From NCBI RefSeq assembly GCF_007786455.1, contig NZ_VNJK01000006.1, positions 62,001 through 126,000 of the forward strand: 64,000 nucleotides of DNA, in the 5' to 3' direction. The notes beneath the pieces were generated by a model that was not told the DNA's origin, ran no database searches, and worked only from the letters and a program-made list of their open reading frames with translations. This document shows, piece by piece, positions 7,262-13,439 of the stretch (position 1 is its first letter; the number at the start of each line of letters is the position of its first letter). The translations under genes were made by a program, and so were the position numbers. Source of the stretch: Paenibacillus agilis (GTDB taxonomy: Bacteria > Bacillota > Bacilli > Paenibacillales > Paenibacillaceae).

Positions 7262-7585
7262 TTACTTGTTGAATGATAGGATATTTTCCATCTTTCCTTC
7301 TTTGACTTCAATTCCAGATCGTGTAAATGCAAGGGCTAGAAACTCTGCCGAAATTTTGACTGCTCCGCAATTGCGTTCGCATGGGCATTCTTCCACCTCT
7401 ACCGAACTCATTACCATATCGCCCATTGCTTGAAGTTGTTTGCGCATCTCTTCTTTCGCTTCCTCGATTGCGATTGCCATTGCTAACTTTTTTCGAATTC
7501 CACCGCCAAGCATTTCAAATAGAAGCTCTTCAAATGTTTTACCTTCGTTATTTGCTTTTTTGTTTTGTTTAGTTGCGTTCATCAT
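7262..7585 (-). CDS. Hypothetical protein with a Cys cluster
   Basis: 107 residues. The N-terminal half is a long, charged, probably coiled-coil helix (TFEELLFEMLGGGIRKKLAMAIAIEEAKEEMRKQLQAMGDMV). It is followed by EECPCERNCGAVKI, where three cysteines within seven residues could bind zinc. The ribosome site is GGGGA before ATG 7585. The gene is followed by the three-hairpin region at 7084-7253. Function unknown. Confidence 0.8.
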   Translation of the reverse strand: MMNATKQNKKANNEGKTFEELLFEMLGGGIRKKLAMAIAIEEAKEEMRKQLQAMGDMVMSSVEVEECPCERNCGAVKISAEFLALAFTRSGIEVKEGKMENILSFNK

Positions 7586-7630
7586 AATTAATTTCCCCTT
7601 TAGTTTTGAATTTGTTTTATTGTTCGTTAG

Positions 7631-7660
7631 CAGTTATACAAAAAGAGCGCGGTTCCCCAC
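7631..7660 (-). promoter_or_regulatory. Recurrent early promoter element, copy 11
   Basis: Leftward GTGGGGAAC, 12 bases, GTATAACTG. It would transcribe the 107-residue gene and the hairpin RNA region behind it. Confidence 0.65.
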
Positions 7661-7675
7661 GCTCTTAGTAAAAAA

Positions 7676-8128
7676 TTATGCAACTTCTTGCTTTCGGATT
7701 GTTCCGCTTGTCCATGCACCGCCATATATGCCCAATTCTTCAAATTGATTGAATAAGCATTGTTTAATTCCTTCAAGGTATTTTTGATATAATCCTTTTT
7801 GAAGGTTTTCGAAATTACCCTTGCTACAATAATCCTGTTCCTTTTGAATTAGTTTGATTGCCATGCTCCATTCATTATCTTGAACGACAATATAGAACAG
7901 CGTACTTTCAAGTACAGCCTTTTCATCCCTACTTGTCCATATGTCGCATTCAGAGAACGTTTTGTATTTCTCGGTAAAATCACCTACAAATGTTTCTAGT
8001 GACATTTCCCAATCTTCGCGTTCAAGTTCATAATCTCGTTCACCATCCAACTCGCCTACAAAATTATCCCAATCCACATAATAAAGCCCTTCGTATTTAC
8101 CATGAACACATGCGTTTCCTCTTCCCAT
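7676..8128 (-). CDS. Hypothetical protein
   Basis: 150 residues from ATG 8128 (MGRGNACVHGKYEGLYYVDWDNFVGEL). The ribosome site AGGGA lies nine bases upstream; longer readings to 8236 run through the promoter element and are excluded. The protein is acidic, with Trp-rich N-terminus and a helical C-terminus (SKGNFENLQKGLYQKYLEGIKQCLFNQFEEL). No family recognised. Its leader starts with GAGGGAC (8153-8159). Confidence 0.75.
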   Translation of the reverse strand: MGRGNACVHGKYEGLYYVDWDNFVGELDGERDYELEREDWEMSLETFVGDFTEKYKTFSECDIWTSRDEKAVLESTLFYIVVQDNEWSMAIKLIQKEQDYCSKGNFENLQKGLYQKYLEGIKQCLFNQFEELGIYGGAWTSGTIRKQEVA

Positions 8129-8165
8129 GTTCACCATTCCCTTTCCTGTTTCGTCCCTCAGTAGT

Positions 8166-8195
8166 AGCTTATACAAAAGGAGTGTGGTTTCCCAC
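8166..8195 (-). promoter_or_regulatory. Recurrent early promoter element, copy 12, with GAGGGAC leader
   Basis: Leftward GTGGGAAAC, 12 bases, GTATAAGCT, then GAGGGAC at 8159-8153, which is near the expected transcription start. Confidence 0.65.
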
Positions 8196-8210
8196 ACTCC
8201 CGAAAAGTTT

Positions 8211-8552
8211 TTATTTGATTTCTTTAGCCTTCGCAATTAGCGCGTAAATGTTTTTGTTGTAAACATTTTCATCCTTACCTTCGCCGCCCATTGCATAAAC
8301 CCGATGTTTCTCGATATTGTCGCCATGGAATGCGGTATCTATACAAGTTTCATCCTTGCTTGTTTGCATTACGCACATTGTAATAGCATTACCATTTGGC
8401 AACTTGACAACAATCGTATTCATATAATCTTCTGTTGATGATTGCAAGTGTGACATATCTACTTCGTAATGATTGCATCCATTCCAAACTGGAAGTTCTT
8501 TGGATTTCGCTTCCTCATGTGTGTGTTTCGTGAATGTCAATTCTTTTTGCAT
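8211..8552 (-). CDS. Hypothetical protein
   Basis: 113 residues from ATG 8552 (MQKELTFTKHTHEEAKSKELPVW), eight bases after AGGAGA; the reading extended to 8612 crosses the promoter. Central beta-rich segment: YMNTIVVKLPNGNAITMCVMQTSKDETCIDTAFHGD. No family recognised. The leader begins with GAGGGAC at 8577-8571. Confidence 0.75.
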   Translation of the reverse strand: MQKELTFTKHTHEEAKSKELPVWNGCNHYEVDMSHLQSSTEDYMNTIVVKLPNGNAITMCVMQTSKDETCIDTAFHGDNIEKHRVYAMGGEGKDENVYNKNIYALIAKAKEIK

Positions 8553-8584
8553 GCTTATCTTCTCCTTTTTGTCCCTCACACTAT

Positions 8585-8614
8585 AAGTTATATAGAAGCG
8601 TTTGTAAATCACAC
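8585..8614 (-). promoter_or_regulatory. Recurrent early promoter element, copy 13, with GAGGGAC leader
   Basis: Leftward GTGTGATTT, 12 bases, ATATAACTT, followed by GAGGGACAA at the expected transcript start. Confidence 0.7.
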
Positions 8615-8666
8615 ACTAAACGCCAAAAAGATACACAAGCTCTTATGTAGCTTTTTCGTGCCTAAT

Positions 8667-8705
8667 GAAAAAGATTGCCAACACCGCGCGTTATGCTAGC
8701 AATCT
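8667..8705 (-). terminator. Terminator of the 8.7-8.9 kb transcript
   Basis: Stem AGATTGC/GCAATCT with a 20-base loop is followed leftward by TTTTTC. It closes a promoter-to-terminator unit with no conventional gene. Confidence 0.6.
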
Positions 8706-8899
8706 GGTGACATATTACTATTCGACAATCATGTATATCATCCCTCCTTTAGTTCGTCCGATTTCCTCATTCGTCTCAGTTGACTAGCACATATCGCATT
8801 CCCCTTTCTAGGTTAGCCTTTGACTGACTAGAGCCTATTGATTGTCTATGTAATTCGCTATGTGAATCCGAATATCTCAACCATCCCTCCACCACCTTT
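8667..8899 (-). ncRNA. Candidate small transcript with only micro-ORFs
   Basis: The promoter copy at 8906-8935 points into a stretch without a normal gene that ends in a hairpin plus T-run (8667-8705). The roughly 230-base transcript carries three tiny ORFs, each after a purine-rich ribosome-site-like stretch: MVEIFGFT (from 8884), MRYVLVN and MIYMIVE. An alternative is one 34-codon ORF from a TTG at 8880 to a TGA at 8776. I cannot tell whether this is a small RNA or a micropeptide gene. Confidence 0.45.
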
Positions 8900-8905
8900 C
8901 AATAT

Positions 8906-8935
8906 TAGTTATACAGAAGTTAAACCAAATCACAC
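8906..8935 (-). promoter_or_regulatory. Recurrent early promoter element, copy 14
   Basis: Leftward GTGTGATTT, 12 bases, GTATAACTA; a full-consensus copy with no ordinary gene downstream. Confidence 0.75.
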
Positions 8936-9154
8936 GACTTTCACTTCTTTTTTAGTCCAGTATTTTTGTGGTAACATAATTGTTTTGAATCTGAATCCTG
9001 CACCATATGCAAGCTTGTAATTTTGAATAAGATGTTTCTTGTCGGCATTGCCTACCGCATAGTCGCAATGCTCATATTCTCTATCATTTGGACACATAAC
9101 TAGAATTTGATACATGTATCCTTCTTGTGGGTCATATGCTTTTGGCATTGTCAT
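8930..9154 (-). CDS. Small hypothetical protein
   Basis: 74 residues (MTMPKAYDPQEGYMYQILVMCPNDREYEHCDYAVGNADKKHLIQNYKLAYGAGFRFKTIMLPQKYW). AGGAGA lies eight bases before ATG 9154. Beta-alpha-beta pattern, function unknown. Second gene of the unit with the 56-residue Cys protein. Confidence 0.75.
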   Translation of the reverse strand: MTMPKAYDPQEGYMYQILVMCPNDREYEHCDYAVGNADKKHLIQNYKLAYGAGFRFKTIMLPQKYWTKKEVKVV

Positions 9155-9169
9155 TCGTCATTTCTCCTT

Positions 9170-9340
9170 TTAGCGATTCCAAAATCTGTTCCAGTATTCG
9201 TTGTTCGATGCTTCGACTTGTTCTTTCGTATATTCAACACGACACACACAAGCGTCCCATGTTTCAGTAGATTTGTTTCTATGAATACCGCAAGTACATT
9301 GCCATCCAATCCTTACGCTTTTAATTTCAGTTGATTGCAT
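9170..9340 (-). CDS. Small Cys-rich protein, probable zinc knuckle
   Basis: 56 residues: it starts MQSTEIKSVRIGWQCTCG and ends VEASNNEYWNRFWNR. Cysteines at CTC (residues 15-17) and CVC (about 33-35) plus H20 could form a single zinc site. The ribosome site GGAGAAGGAA precedes the ATG. The leader begins GAGGACA, a variant of the GAGGGACA leader. It is first in the unit, followed 15 bases later by the 74-residue gene. Confidence 0.75.
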   Translation of the reverse strand: MQSTEIKSVRIGWQCTCGIHRNKSTETWDACVCRVEYTKEQVEASNNEYWNRFWNR

Positions 9341-9368
9341 TTCCTTCTCCTTTCGTTGTCCTCATATA

Positions 9369-9398
9369 TAGTTATACAGAACATTTATGGAATCCCAC
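9369..9398 (-). promoter_or_regulatory. Recurrent early promoter element, copy 15
   Basis: Leftward GTGGGATTC, 12 bases, GTATAACTA, followed by GAGGACA, a variant leader start. Confidence 0.7.
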
Positions 9399-9402
9399 AC
9401 AT

Positions 9403-9642
9403 TCAAATAATTATTTTCATGCCGAATTTTTCAGCAATAGAACGCATTGCCTGTATATTCTGATTTATATCTCGCGCCATATCATCGGCTGGAATGCCGC
9501 ATTTGTTGCGTGTTGCAGTTGCTTGTGCTATGCGTATGGTTAAAGCTTCTTCAAGTACATATAATTCATAATCACTTAACCATGCGTTATGATTAGTTTC
9601 AAGCTTGCGTGTTTCGTTATTGTAGCGAACTTGTTTACTCAT
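9403..9642 (-). CDS. Small hypothetical helical protein
   Basis: 79 residues from ATG 9642 (MSKQVRYNNETRKLETNHNAWLSDYELYVLEEALTIRIAQATATRNKCG). GGAGG lies nine bases upstream, inside the preceding 46-residue ORF, whose TGA overlaps this ATG (ATGA). Mostly helical; function unknown. Third gene of a tightly coupled three-gene unit. Confidence 0.75.
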   Translation of the reverse strand: MSKQVRYNNETRKLETNHNAWLSDYELYVLEEALTIRIAQATATRNKCGIPADDMARDINQNIQAMRSIAEKFGMKIII

Positions 9643-9779
9643 GCGAACAAACCTCCAAGCGCTCCGAAAATTATCGGAATAACCATAGTTCCAATACAAC
9701 CATAATAGAGTAATTGCCCTTCTGAATCTCCATCCAGACCAAAATATTCGTCAATCTTATATTTCAAATCTCTAATCAT
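9639..9779 (-). CDS. Small membrane protein (46 residues)
   Basis: It begins MIRDLKYKIDEYFGLDGDSEG and ends with a hydrophobic stretch (LLYYGCIGTMVIPIIFGALGGLFA), which predicts one transmembrane segment near the C-terminus. Its start overlaps the stop of the upstream gene and its stop overlaps the start of the downstream gene, so the three are probably translationally coupled. No ribosome site stronger than GCGAGG is visible. Function unknown. Confidence 0.65.
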   Translation of the reverse strand: MIRDLKYKIDEYFGLDGDSEGQLLYYGCIGTMVIPIIFGALGGLFA

Positions 9780-9987
9780 AAGTTTTCAACCTCGCCTTTT
9801 CTATTTTAATTACTACACCCATAGCACTTTCCAGCCCTTTACTTGCTAGATACTCATCAAACTCAGCCTGTGCTAATTCTTTATGCCTTTCGATAATTTC
9901 CTGCATTTTATTTTCTACTTGTTCAGCTTTCTTTTTCGGTACTTCTTCACCGATGAATGCTATTCCAAGAAAATTAAAATTAAACAT
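9772..9987 (-). CDS. Small hypothetical protein, helical
   Basis: 71 residues (MFNFNFLGIAFIGEEVPKKKAEQVENKMQEIIERHKELAQAEFDEYLASKGLESAMGVVIKIEKARLKTYD). A short hydrophobic N-terminus is followed by a charged amphipathic helix. The ribosome site is GAGGTGAGG. First gene of the three-gene unit with the membrane peptide. Confidence 0.75.
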   Translation of the reverse strand: MFNFNFLGIAFIGEEVPKKKAEQVENKMQEIIERHKELAQAEFDEYLASKGLESAMGVVIKIEKARLKTYD

Positions 9988-10003
9988 ATCCTCACCTCAT
10001 ATT

Positions 10004-10033
10004 GAGTTGTACAATTCAAAACCAAAAACACAC
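10004..10033 (-). promoter_or_regulatory. Recurrent early promoter element, copy 16
   Basis: Leftward GTGTGTTTT, 12 bases, GTACAACTC. This is the first copy of the GTACAAC variant used by most units to its right. Confidence 0.65.
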
Positions 10034-10074
10034 ACCGAAAACAACAATCTCTCGATGAATGTTTTCATGCTTGA

Positions 10075-10109
10075 ATAAAAAATGGGCAAGCGTTTCGCCT
10101 ACCCATTTT
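10075..10109 (-). terminator. Intrinsic terminator
   Basis: Stem AAAATGGG/CCCATTTT with additional inner GC pairing is followed leftward by six T residues. It ends the 83-residue gene unit. Confidence 0.8.
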
Positions 10110-10128
10110 CACCTCACCTATAAATCAT

Positions 10129-10380
10129 CTATACGCGCATAAATTCGCCTATGTCAAAGCGCATTTTTCCAACATTGAATACAATCTTTTCAGCCATATA
10201 TTTTAGCGTCACGAAAAAGAATCGTTTCGTTTCGCCTACTGTGATGTATCCGAAAACCTTATCATTGATTCCATGTTCTACATGACATACAGCGATTCCG
10301 CTTGTGTTCGTGATATGTGTAACGCCAATCGGTCGCAATTCGCCTTTGTTAAACTTTTCAATCAATGCTTTTTTGCTCAT
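10129..10380 (-). CDS. Small hypothetical protein
   Basis: 83 residues, beta-rich (MSKKALIEKFNKGELRPIGVTHITNTSGIAVCHVEHGINDKVFGYITVGETKRFFFVTLKY). The leader is GAGGGACAAAAAACGAAAAGG, then ATG: a clean example of the shared leader (GAGGGAC plus GAAAAGG). Function unknown. Single-gene unit with its own promoter and terminator. Confidence 0.8.
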   Translation of the reverse strand: MSKKALIEKFNKGELRPIGVTHITNTSGIAVCHVEHGINDKVFGYITVGETKRFFFVTLKYMAEKIVFNVGKMRFDIGEFMRV

Positions 10381-10417
10381 GTTTTTATCATCCTTTTCGT
10401 TTTTTGTCCCTCATAAT

Positions 10418-10447
10418 TAGTTATACAGGCGTATGACTAAATCACAT
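10418..10447 (-). promoter_or_regulatory. Recurrent early promoter element, copy 17, with GAGGGAC leader
   Basis: Leftward ATGTGATTT, 12 bases, GTATAACTA. GAGGGAC starts at 10412, about 7 bases after the TATAAC box, so the transcript probably starts at or next to this motif. Confidence 0.75.
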
Positions 10448-10460
10448 GCCTGTTTGAAAT

Positions 10461-10724
10461 TTATTTTTGTTCACTGTATCCCATTCCTGCAAAATGTTTG
10501 CGGTATGCGTTACATACTCTAGTTGTGGACTGACTTCCATAGCTGGAATCAATAGAAAAAGTTTTGTTTATTTCATCCACTGTACAAATAGCGGTTGAAA
10601 AGTAGATGAAATATCTTTTCTTAATGATAGATTTTACGCCTTCCCATCCTAGAACAAGCTTAACTCTATGATTGCCTTTCTTCACTTCTCTAGTTGCGTT
10701 TACTAAATCTTGTACTGTTTTCAT
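10461..10724 (-). CDS. Small hypothetical protein
   Basis: 87 residues, basic (MKTVQDLVNATREVKKGNHRVKLVLGWEGVKSIIKKRYFIYFSTAICTVDEINKTFSIDSSYGSQSTTRVCNAYRKHFAGMGYSEQK). Same leader layout as its neighbour: GAGGGAC, then GAAAAGGATGAT, then ATG. The high Lys/Arg content could suit nucleic-acid binding, but no motif proves it. Confidence 0.8.
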   Translation of the reverse strand: MKTVQDLVNATREVKKGNHRVKLVLGWEGVKSIIKKRYFIYFSTAICTVDEINKTFSIDSSYGSQSTTRVCNAYRKHFAGMGYSEQK

Positions 10725-10762
10725 TGTGTATCATCCTTTTCGGTTTATTTGTCCCTCGTATA

Positions 10763-10792
10763 GAGTTGTACAAAAGGCGTATATAATCACAC
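10763..10792 (-). promoter_or_regulatory. Recurrent early promoter element, copy 18, with GAGGGAC leader
   Basis: Leftward GTGTGATTA, 12 bases, GTACAACTC, then GAGGGAC at 10757-10751. Confidence 0.7.
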
Positions 10793-10809
10793 ACCTATGA
10801 AAAATATTA

Positions 10810-11082
10810 TTATTCTTCTTGTTCGCCATCCTCAAAGTAAAAAATTCCGTCGTTACCGATTCCAGCAAATAATTCTCTATGTTCGTTCGTTGCTTTTACT
10901 TCATAGCAAATTAAAGCTTGATTTCCCCAATTGATAGGCATTTCATAGACATTTATTTCAGATTCGTTAATGCCTTTCAACGCTAACAACTCGCTTATAT
11001 TTTGTTGATTGTTTGATAATCCTTTGCAATTCGATTGAGTATCGCAAATACGCTTTACGATTTCCATTACTTTGTTTTGCAT
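10810..11082 (-). CDS. Small hypothetical protein
   Basis: 90 residues from ATG 11082 (MQNKVMEIVKRICDTQSNCKGLSNNQQNISELLALKGINESEINVYEMPINWGNQALICYEVKATNEHRELFAGIGNDGIFYFEDGEQEE). The ATG at 11088 is too close to the AAAAGG ribosome site. Helical first half, beta-rich second half, acidic tail. It shares the GAGGGAC...GAAAAGG leader. No family recognised. Confidence 0.75.
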   Translation of the reverse strand: MQNKVMEIVKRICDTQSNCKGLSNNQQNISELLALKGINESEINVYEMPINWGNQALICYEVKATNEHRELFAGIGNDGIFYFEDGEQEE

Positions 11083-11122
11083 TCGCATATCACCTTTTCT
11101 ATATGTGTTTGTCCCTCATATA

Positions 11123-11152
11123 GAGTTGTACAGTTTGATTCAAAAATCACAC
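11123..11152 (-). promoter_or_regulatory. Recurrent early promoter element, copy 19, with GAGGGAC leader
   Basis: Leftward GTGTGATTT, 12 bases, GTACAACTC, then GAGGGACAA at 11117. Confidence 0.75.
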
Positions 11153-11194
11153 ACCAAAATTAAATTATTTTTAGCATGTCATTTTAAAGCCAAA

Positions 11195-11227
11195 CAAAAA
11201 AAGGATAGACAAGATTCGTCTATCCTT
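11195..11227 (-). terminator. Intrinsic terminator of the secreted-protein gene
   Basis: Stem AAGGATAGAC/GTCTATCCTT, loop of 7, followed leftward by seven T residues. It begins at the stop codon of the gene ending at 11227. Confidence 0.85.
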
Positions 11228-11568
11228 CATTCCATCGCGAACCAGTACCATGATATATATTCATAGTCGCCTGTATATTGAATATCTACCAACTTCCCAT
11301 AGTGCTCCTTTTCCAATTTAGCAAGTCGTTTTTTATCCATCTTTTCAGCTTCTTCAATTTCAAGAACCCATCTGCCTCCATCTTCGTCTGATTGAGTTAC
11401 AAGGTAATACCATCCATCATGGAAAGTAACGTATTGTACTTTTTCGGTTACGATGGAAATATCTTCGGTACTAATAGGCGTTTCTAATTGCCATTCACAA
11501 GCGTTTGCGTTGTTCGTTCCAACGAAAAGACAGATTGCAATAATGATAGTTGATACAAGATTTTTCAT
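11227..11568 (-). CDS. Small secreted protein with signal peptide
   Basis: 113 residues from ATG 11568 (eight bases after GGAGGG-CTT). The N-terminus MKNLVSTIIIAICLFVGTNNANA is a typical signal peptide (short basic n-region, hydrophobic core, ANA cleavage motif before CEW). The mature part is about 90 residues and acidic, with repeated aromatic motifs (FHDGWYYLVTQSDEDGGRWVLEIEE). It has one early Cys but no lipobox leucine, so a lipoprotein is unlikely. A surface or exclusion role in the infected or lysogenic cell is possible but unproven. Confidence 0.8.
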   Translation of the reverse strand: MKNLVSTIIIAICLFVGTNNANACEWQLETPISTEDISIVTEKVQYVTFHDGWYYLVTQSDEDGGRWVLEIEEAEKMDKKRLAKLEKEHYGKLVDIQYTGDYEYISWYWFAME

Positions 11569-11586
11569 GTTCAAGCCCTCCAATAT

Positions 11587-11616
11587 TAGTTGTACAAAAA
11601 CTTTACATATTAACAC
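11587..11616 (-). promoter_or_regulatory. Recurrent early promoter element, copy 20
   Basis: Leftward GTGTTAATA, 12 bases, GTACAACTA. It serves the secreted-protein gene. Confidence 0.6.
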
Positions 11617-11621
11617 GCTTA

Positions 11622-11777
11622 TTATGCAATTACAGCGTTTTTCGTGCGGTTCATAATCAAAATTTCCTTTTGTGTCATCATTACAGAGCTATGAATATTG
11701 ATTTGTTTTTGTGGCTTTCTTGCGTTCTTGCGTTGTTCTTGCTCATATAGGCGTTCGAATTTTTCTTGTAATGACAT
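11622..11777 (-). CDS. Small basic protein (51 residues)
   Basis: It starts MSLQEKFERLYEQEQRKNAR and continues KPQKQINIHSSVMMTQKEILIMNRTKNAVIA. GGAGG lies eight bases before ATG 11777, and the promoter element at 11815-11844 points at it. Helical, Lys/Arg/Gln-rich, no recognised family. The gene's own promoter and ribosome site support it as real despite its size. Confidence 0.65.
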   Translation of the reverse strand: MSLQEKFERLYEQEQRKNARKPQKQINIHSSVMMTQKEILIMNRTKNAVIA

Positions 11778-11814
11778 TGTAATGTCCTCCATTTCGTTTT
11801 TCGTTTTCTAATAT

Positions 11815-11844
11815 TAGTTGTACAAAAGTTTTGCTATATCACAC
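11815..11844 (-). promoter_or_regulatory. Recurrent early promoter element, copy 21
   Basis: Leftward GTGTGATAT, 12 bases, GTACAACTA, upstream of the 51-residue gene. Confidence 0.7.
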
Positions 11845-11904
11845 ACACTATAAAAATTTTATTTTTGGAGGATAAGATTTTTATCTATCCTCGATTAATC
11901 CGCT

Positions 11905-12921
11905 TTATACAGCGGCATTATATGCTTTTTCGATACGCTTAAAATCGCGGTCAGTACGTTTCCCAATTTGTTTATCAATTTCCGTTTTCTTGAATCCTGC
12001 AAGACGTAATTTAATGATATTCATTTCAGCGTCCGAAAAGATACCCATTTCTTCCGCTACTTTTACCGCTTCTTCTTCTGTTGAGCGTGTAGCACCTTCT
12101 TCTTGCACATAGTTTTTTGAAGCTGTTACAACTAACGTTTGATTGCGCAATTTACGTAATTGAACCTTTAAAACGTTTTTAATGCGTAAGAAAATTGTAG
12201 GAATGACATGGTTTTCGCTATCAAACATTTGTTCGTTGAATGTCAATCGGTATGCGTCAACAATCAACTCGTTTGTAATGTCGTCAACGTCGAACGCTAC
12301 AACGCTACCACTATTACTTGAAGCCCTCATATAACTGTTACGAGCTTCTACTTCCTGCATAGCTTTAACGTTTTCAAGCTGTTTAAAGTTAACACCCATA
12401 TCCAAGAAACGTTTTACAGTCTTTTGAACGTATGAGCGAAGGAAATACGCAATCATAACCGCTTGAAGACTTTGTATGTCATAAACGTTCGCTAATGCCT
12501 TTATTCCATCTTCATAGTTAAAACGTGCCTTATCCATGTGTGCGCCTTCCATCTTGTTCGATTCTTCAATATAGCGAAGAATAAACGTTTGGATAGTTGC
12601 GGATTGTTCAGCGTTGAAATGTTCAGCGATGGATGAAGGAAGACCATTATATACGATTTTTTGTGCAGGTTCTTCGATTGGTTGAACCTTTTTTGCATTA
12701 GTTTGTAATGATTTGTTTAGTACTTTCTTTTGCTTCGATTGTGGTTTAATGCTTTCATACTTGGATACGTACATTTTAGGCGTTAGCGTTTCAATGTCAA
12801 ATAGTTCAGATACTTCATTCAAGCGTTTACCTTTAATGATTTCCCAAGCATAAGCCATTCTTGCCGCATAACTACCAGTTAGTACTTTTGCGATTGCGTG
12901 AGCTAATTTAAAGTTGTTCAT
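11905..12921 (-). CDS. Protein with sigma-region-4-like C-terminus
   Basis: 338 residues from ATG 12921 (MNNFKLAHAIAKVLTGSYAARMAYAWEIIKGKR). The last 50 residues (EEMGIFSDAEMNIIKLRLAGFKKTEIDKQIGKRTDRDFKRIEKAY) follow the pattern of sigma-factor region 4 helix-turn-helix motifs (L-x3-E-x2-II-LRL-G-KEI). The middle includes long helices (FILRYIEESNK, IAYFLRSYVQKTVKRFL) with no clear region 2 core. It could be a phage sigma-like factor or another DNA-binding regulator. It is the rightmost leftward gene and could direct the recurrent promoters; that is inference. Its leader has the GAGGGAC (12963) and GAAAAGG elements. Confidence 0.75.
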   Translation of the reverse strand: MNNFKLAHAIAKVLTGSYAARMAYAWEIIKGKRLNEVSELFDIETLTPKMYVSKYESIKPQSKQKKVLNKSLQTNAKKVQPIEEPAQKIVYNGLPSSIAEHFNAEQSATIQTFILRYIEESNKMEGAHMDKARFNYEDGIKALANVYDIQSLQAVMIAYFLRSYVQKTVKRFLDMGVNFKQLENVKAMQEVEARNSYMRASSNSGSVVAFDVDDITNELIVDAYRLTFNEQMFDSENHVIPTIFLRIKNVLKVQLRKLRNQTLVVTASKNYVQEEGATRSTEEEAVKVAEEMGIFSDAEMNIIKLRLAGFKKTEIDKQIGKRTDRDFKRIEKAYNAAV

Positions 12922-12988
12922 AATGTTTACCATCCTTTTCCATTTGTTTGTTTTGTGTCCCTCTCGACTACTTAATAATAACACTCAT

Positions 12989-13010
12989 GCCAAAGAAAGT
13001 ACAGTACAAT
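12989..13010. promoter_or_regulatory. GCCAAAGAAAGTAC operator-like element
   Basis: GCCAAAGAAAGTACAGTACAAT reads on the plus strand, just upstream of the sigma-like gene, which lies on the minus strand. The core CCAAAGAAAGTAC is identical to copies at 20571, 24164 and 32515. On the minus strand it covers the position of a possible -35 region (TGTACT, 17 bases, TATTAT at 12980-12975). Confidence 0.6.
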
Positions 13011-13166
13011 AAATGTAAAAAAGCATGTTTTTTAAAGTTTTTTCGATTTTTTTAATTTTGATTGTAAGGCGTTTTGTTGCGTTGGTCGATAGTTAGCAAG
13101 GGAACACAAAACAAAGGCGTTAGAATGGCGCTTGGAGCGTCTTGGAGTGTTTTGGTTTGGTGTTTG

Positions 13167-13196
13167 TAGTTGTACAAATAAGTGTTCGAGTCTCAC
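13167..13196 (-). promoter_or_regulatory. Recurrent early promoter element, copy 22 (divergent)
   Basis: GTACAACTA is intact, but the upstream box reads GTGAGACTC at the standard spacing (or GTGTGAGAC two bases further up). It would give a long leader to the sigma-like gene or a non-coding transcript. Confidence 0.45.
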
Positions 13197-13220
13197 ACCT
13201 ACACTAATTATCATACGAGA

Positions 13221-13339
13221 CGAAAAACATTTTCCGAAATAAAAAAATGTTGCACTAGAGAAACATTTTTAATCATGTACAATAATGTTTTTCGTTAGAA
13301 GGTTGGACAAGTGCATGATTGTTTCCTTAGTGCAACATT
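13221..13339. repeat. Large inverted repeat in non-coding DNA
   Basis: Arms at 13246-13277 and 13314-13339 share AATGTTGCACTA, GAAAC and AATCATG blocks (perfect 12-bp outer stem, imperfect inner). A second, overlapping pair (CGAAAAACATT at 13221-13231 and AATGTTTTTCG at 13284-13294) interleaves with it. This is a cruciform-capable structure in the 1-kb gene-free gap between the plasmid-like region and the early cluster. A replication-origin role is possible. Confidence 0.6.
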
Positions 13340-13405
13340 GTTTACCTTACTCAAAATATTTTACATCATGCAATTAATCTACCTTTTTTAAACTTTTAAC
13401 CGTTC

Positions 13406-13435
13406 ATTTTCACATAACTACAATTATGTGAAAAT
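13406..13435. promoter_or_regulatory. TTCACATA...TATGTGAA palindrome, operator-like
   Basis: 12-bp arms (ATTTTCACATAA and TTATGTGAAAAT) separated by 6 bases. The core CACATA/TATGTG arms recur at 20438-20460 over the start site of the recombinase-like gene. A shared binding protein is likely. Confidence 0.6.
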
Positions 13436-13439
13436 ATTT

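Noticed and set aside
13032..13214. 60-codon leftward ORF near promoter copy 22
   Set aside because: No ribosome site; the start lies upstream of the promoter element.
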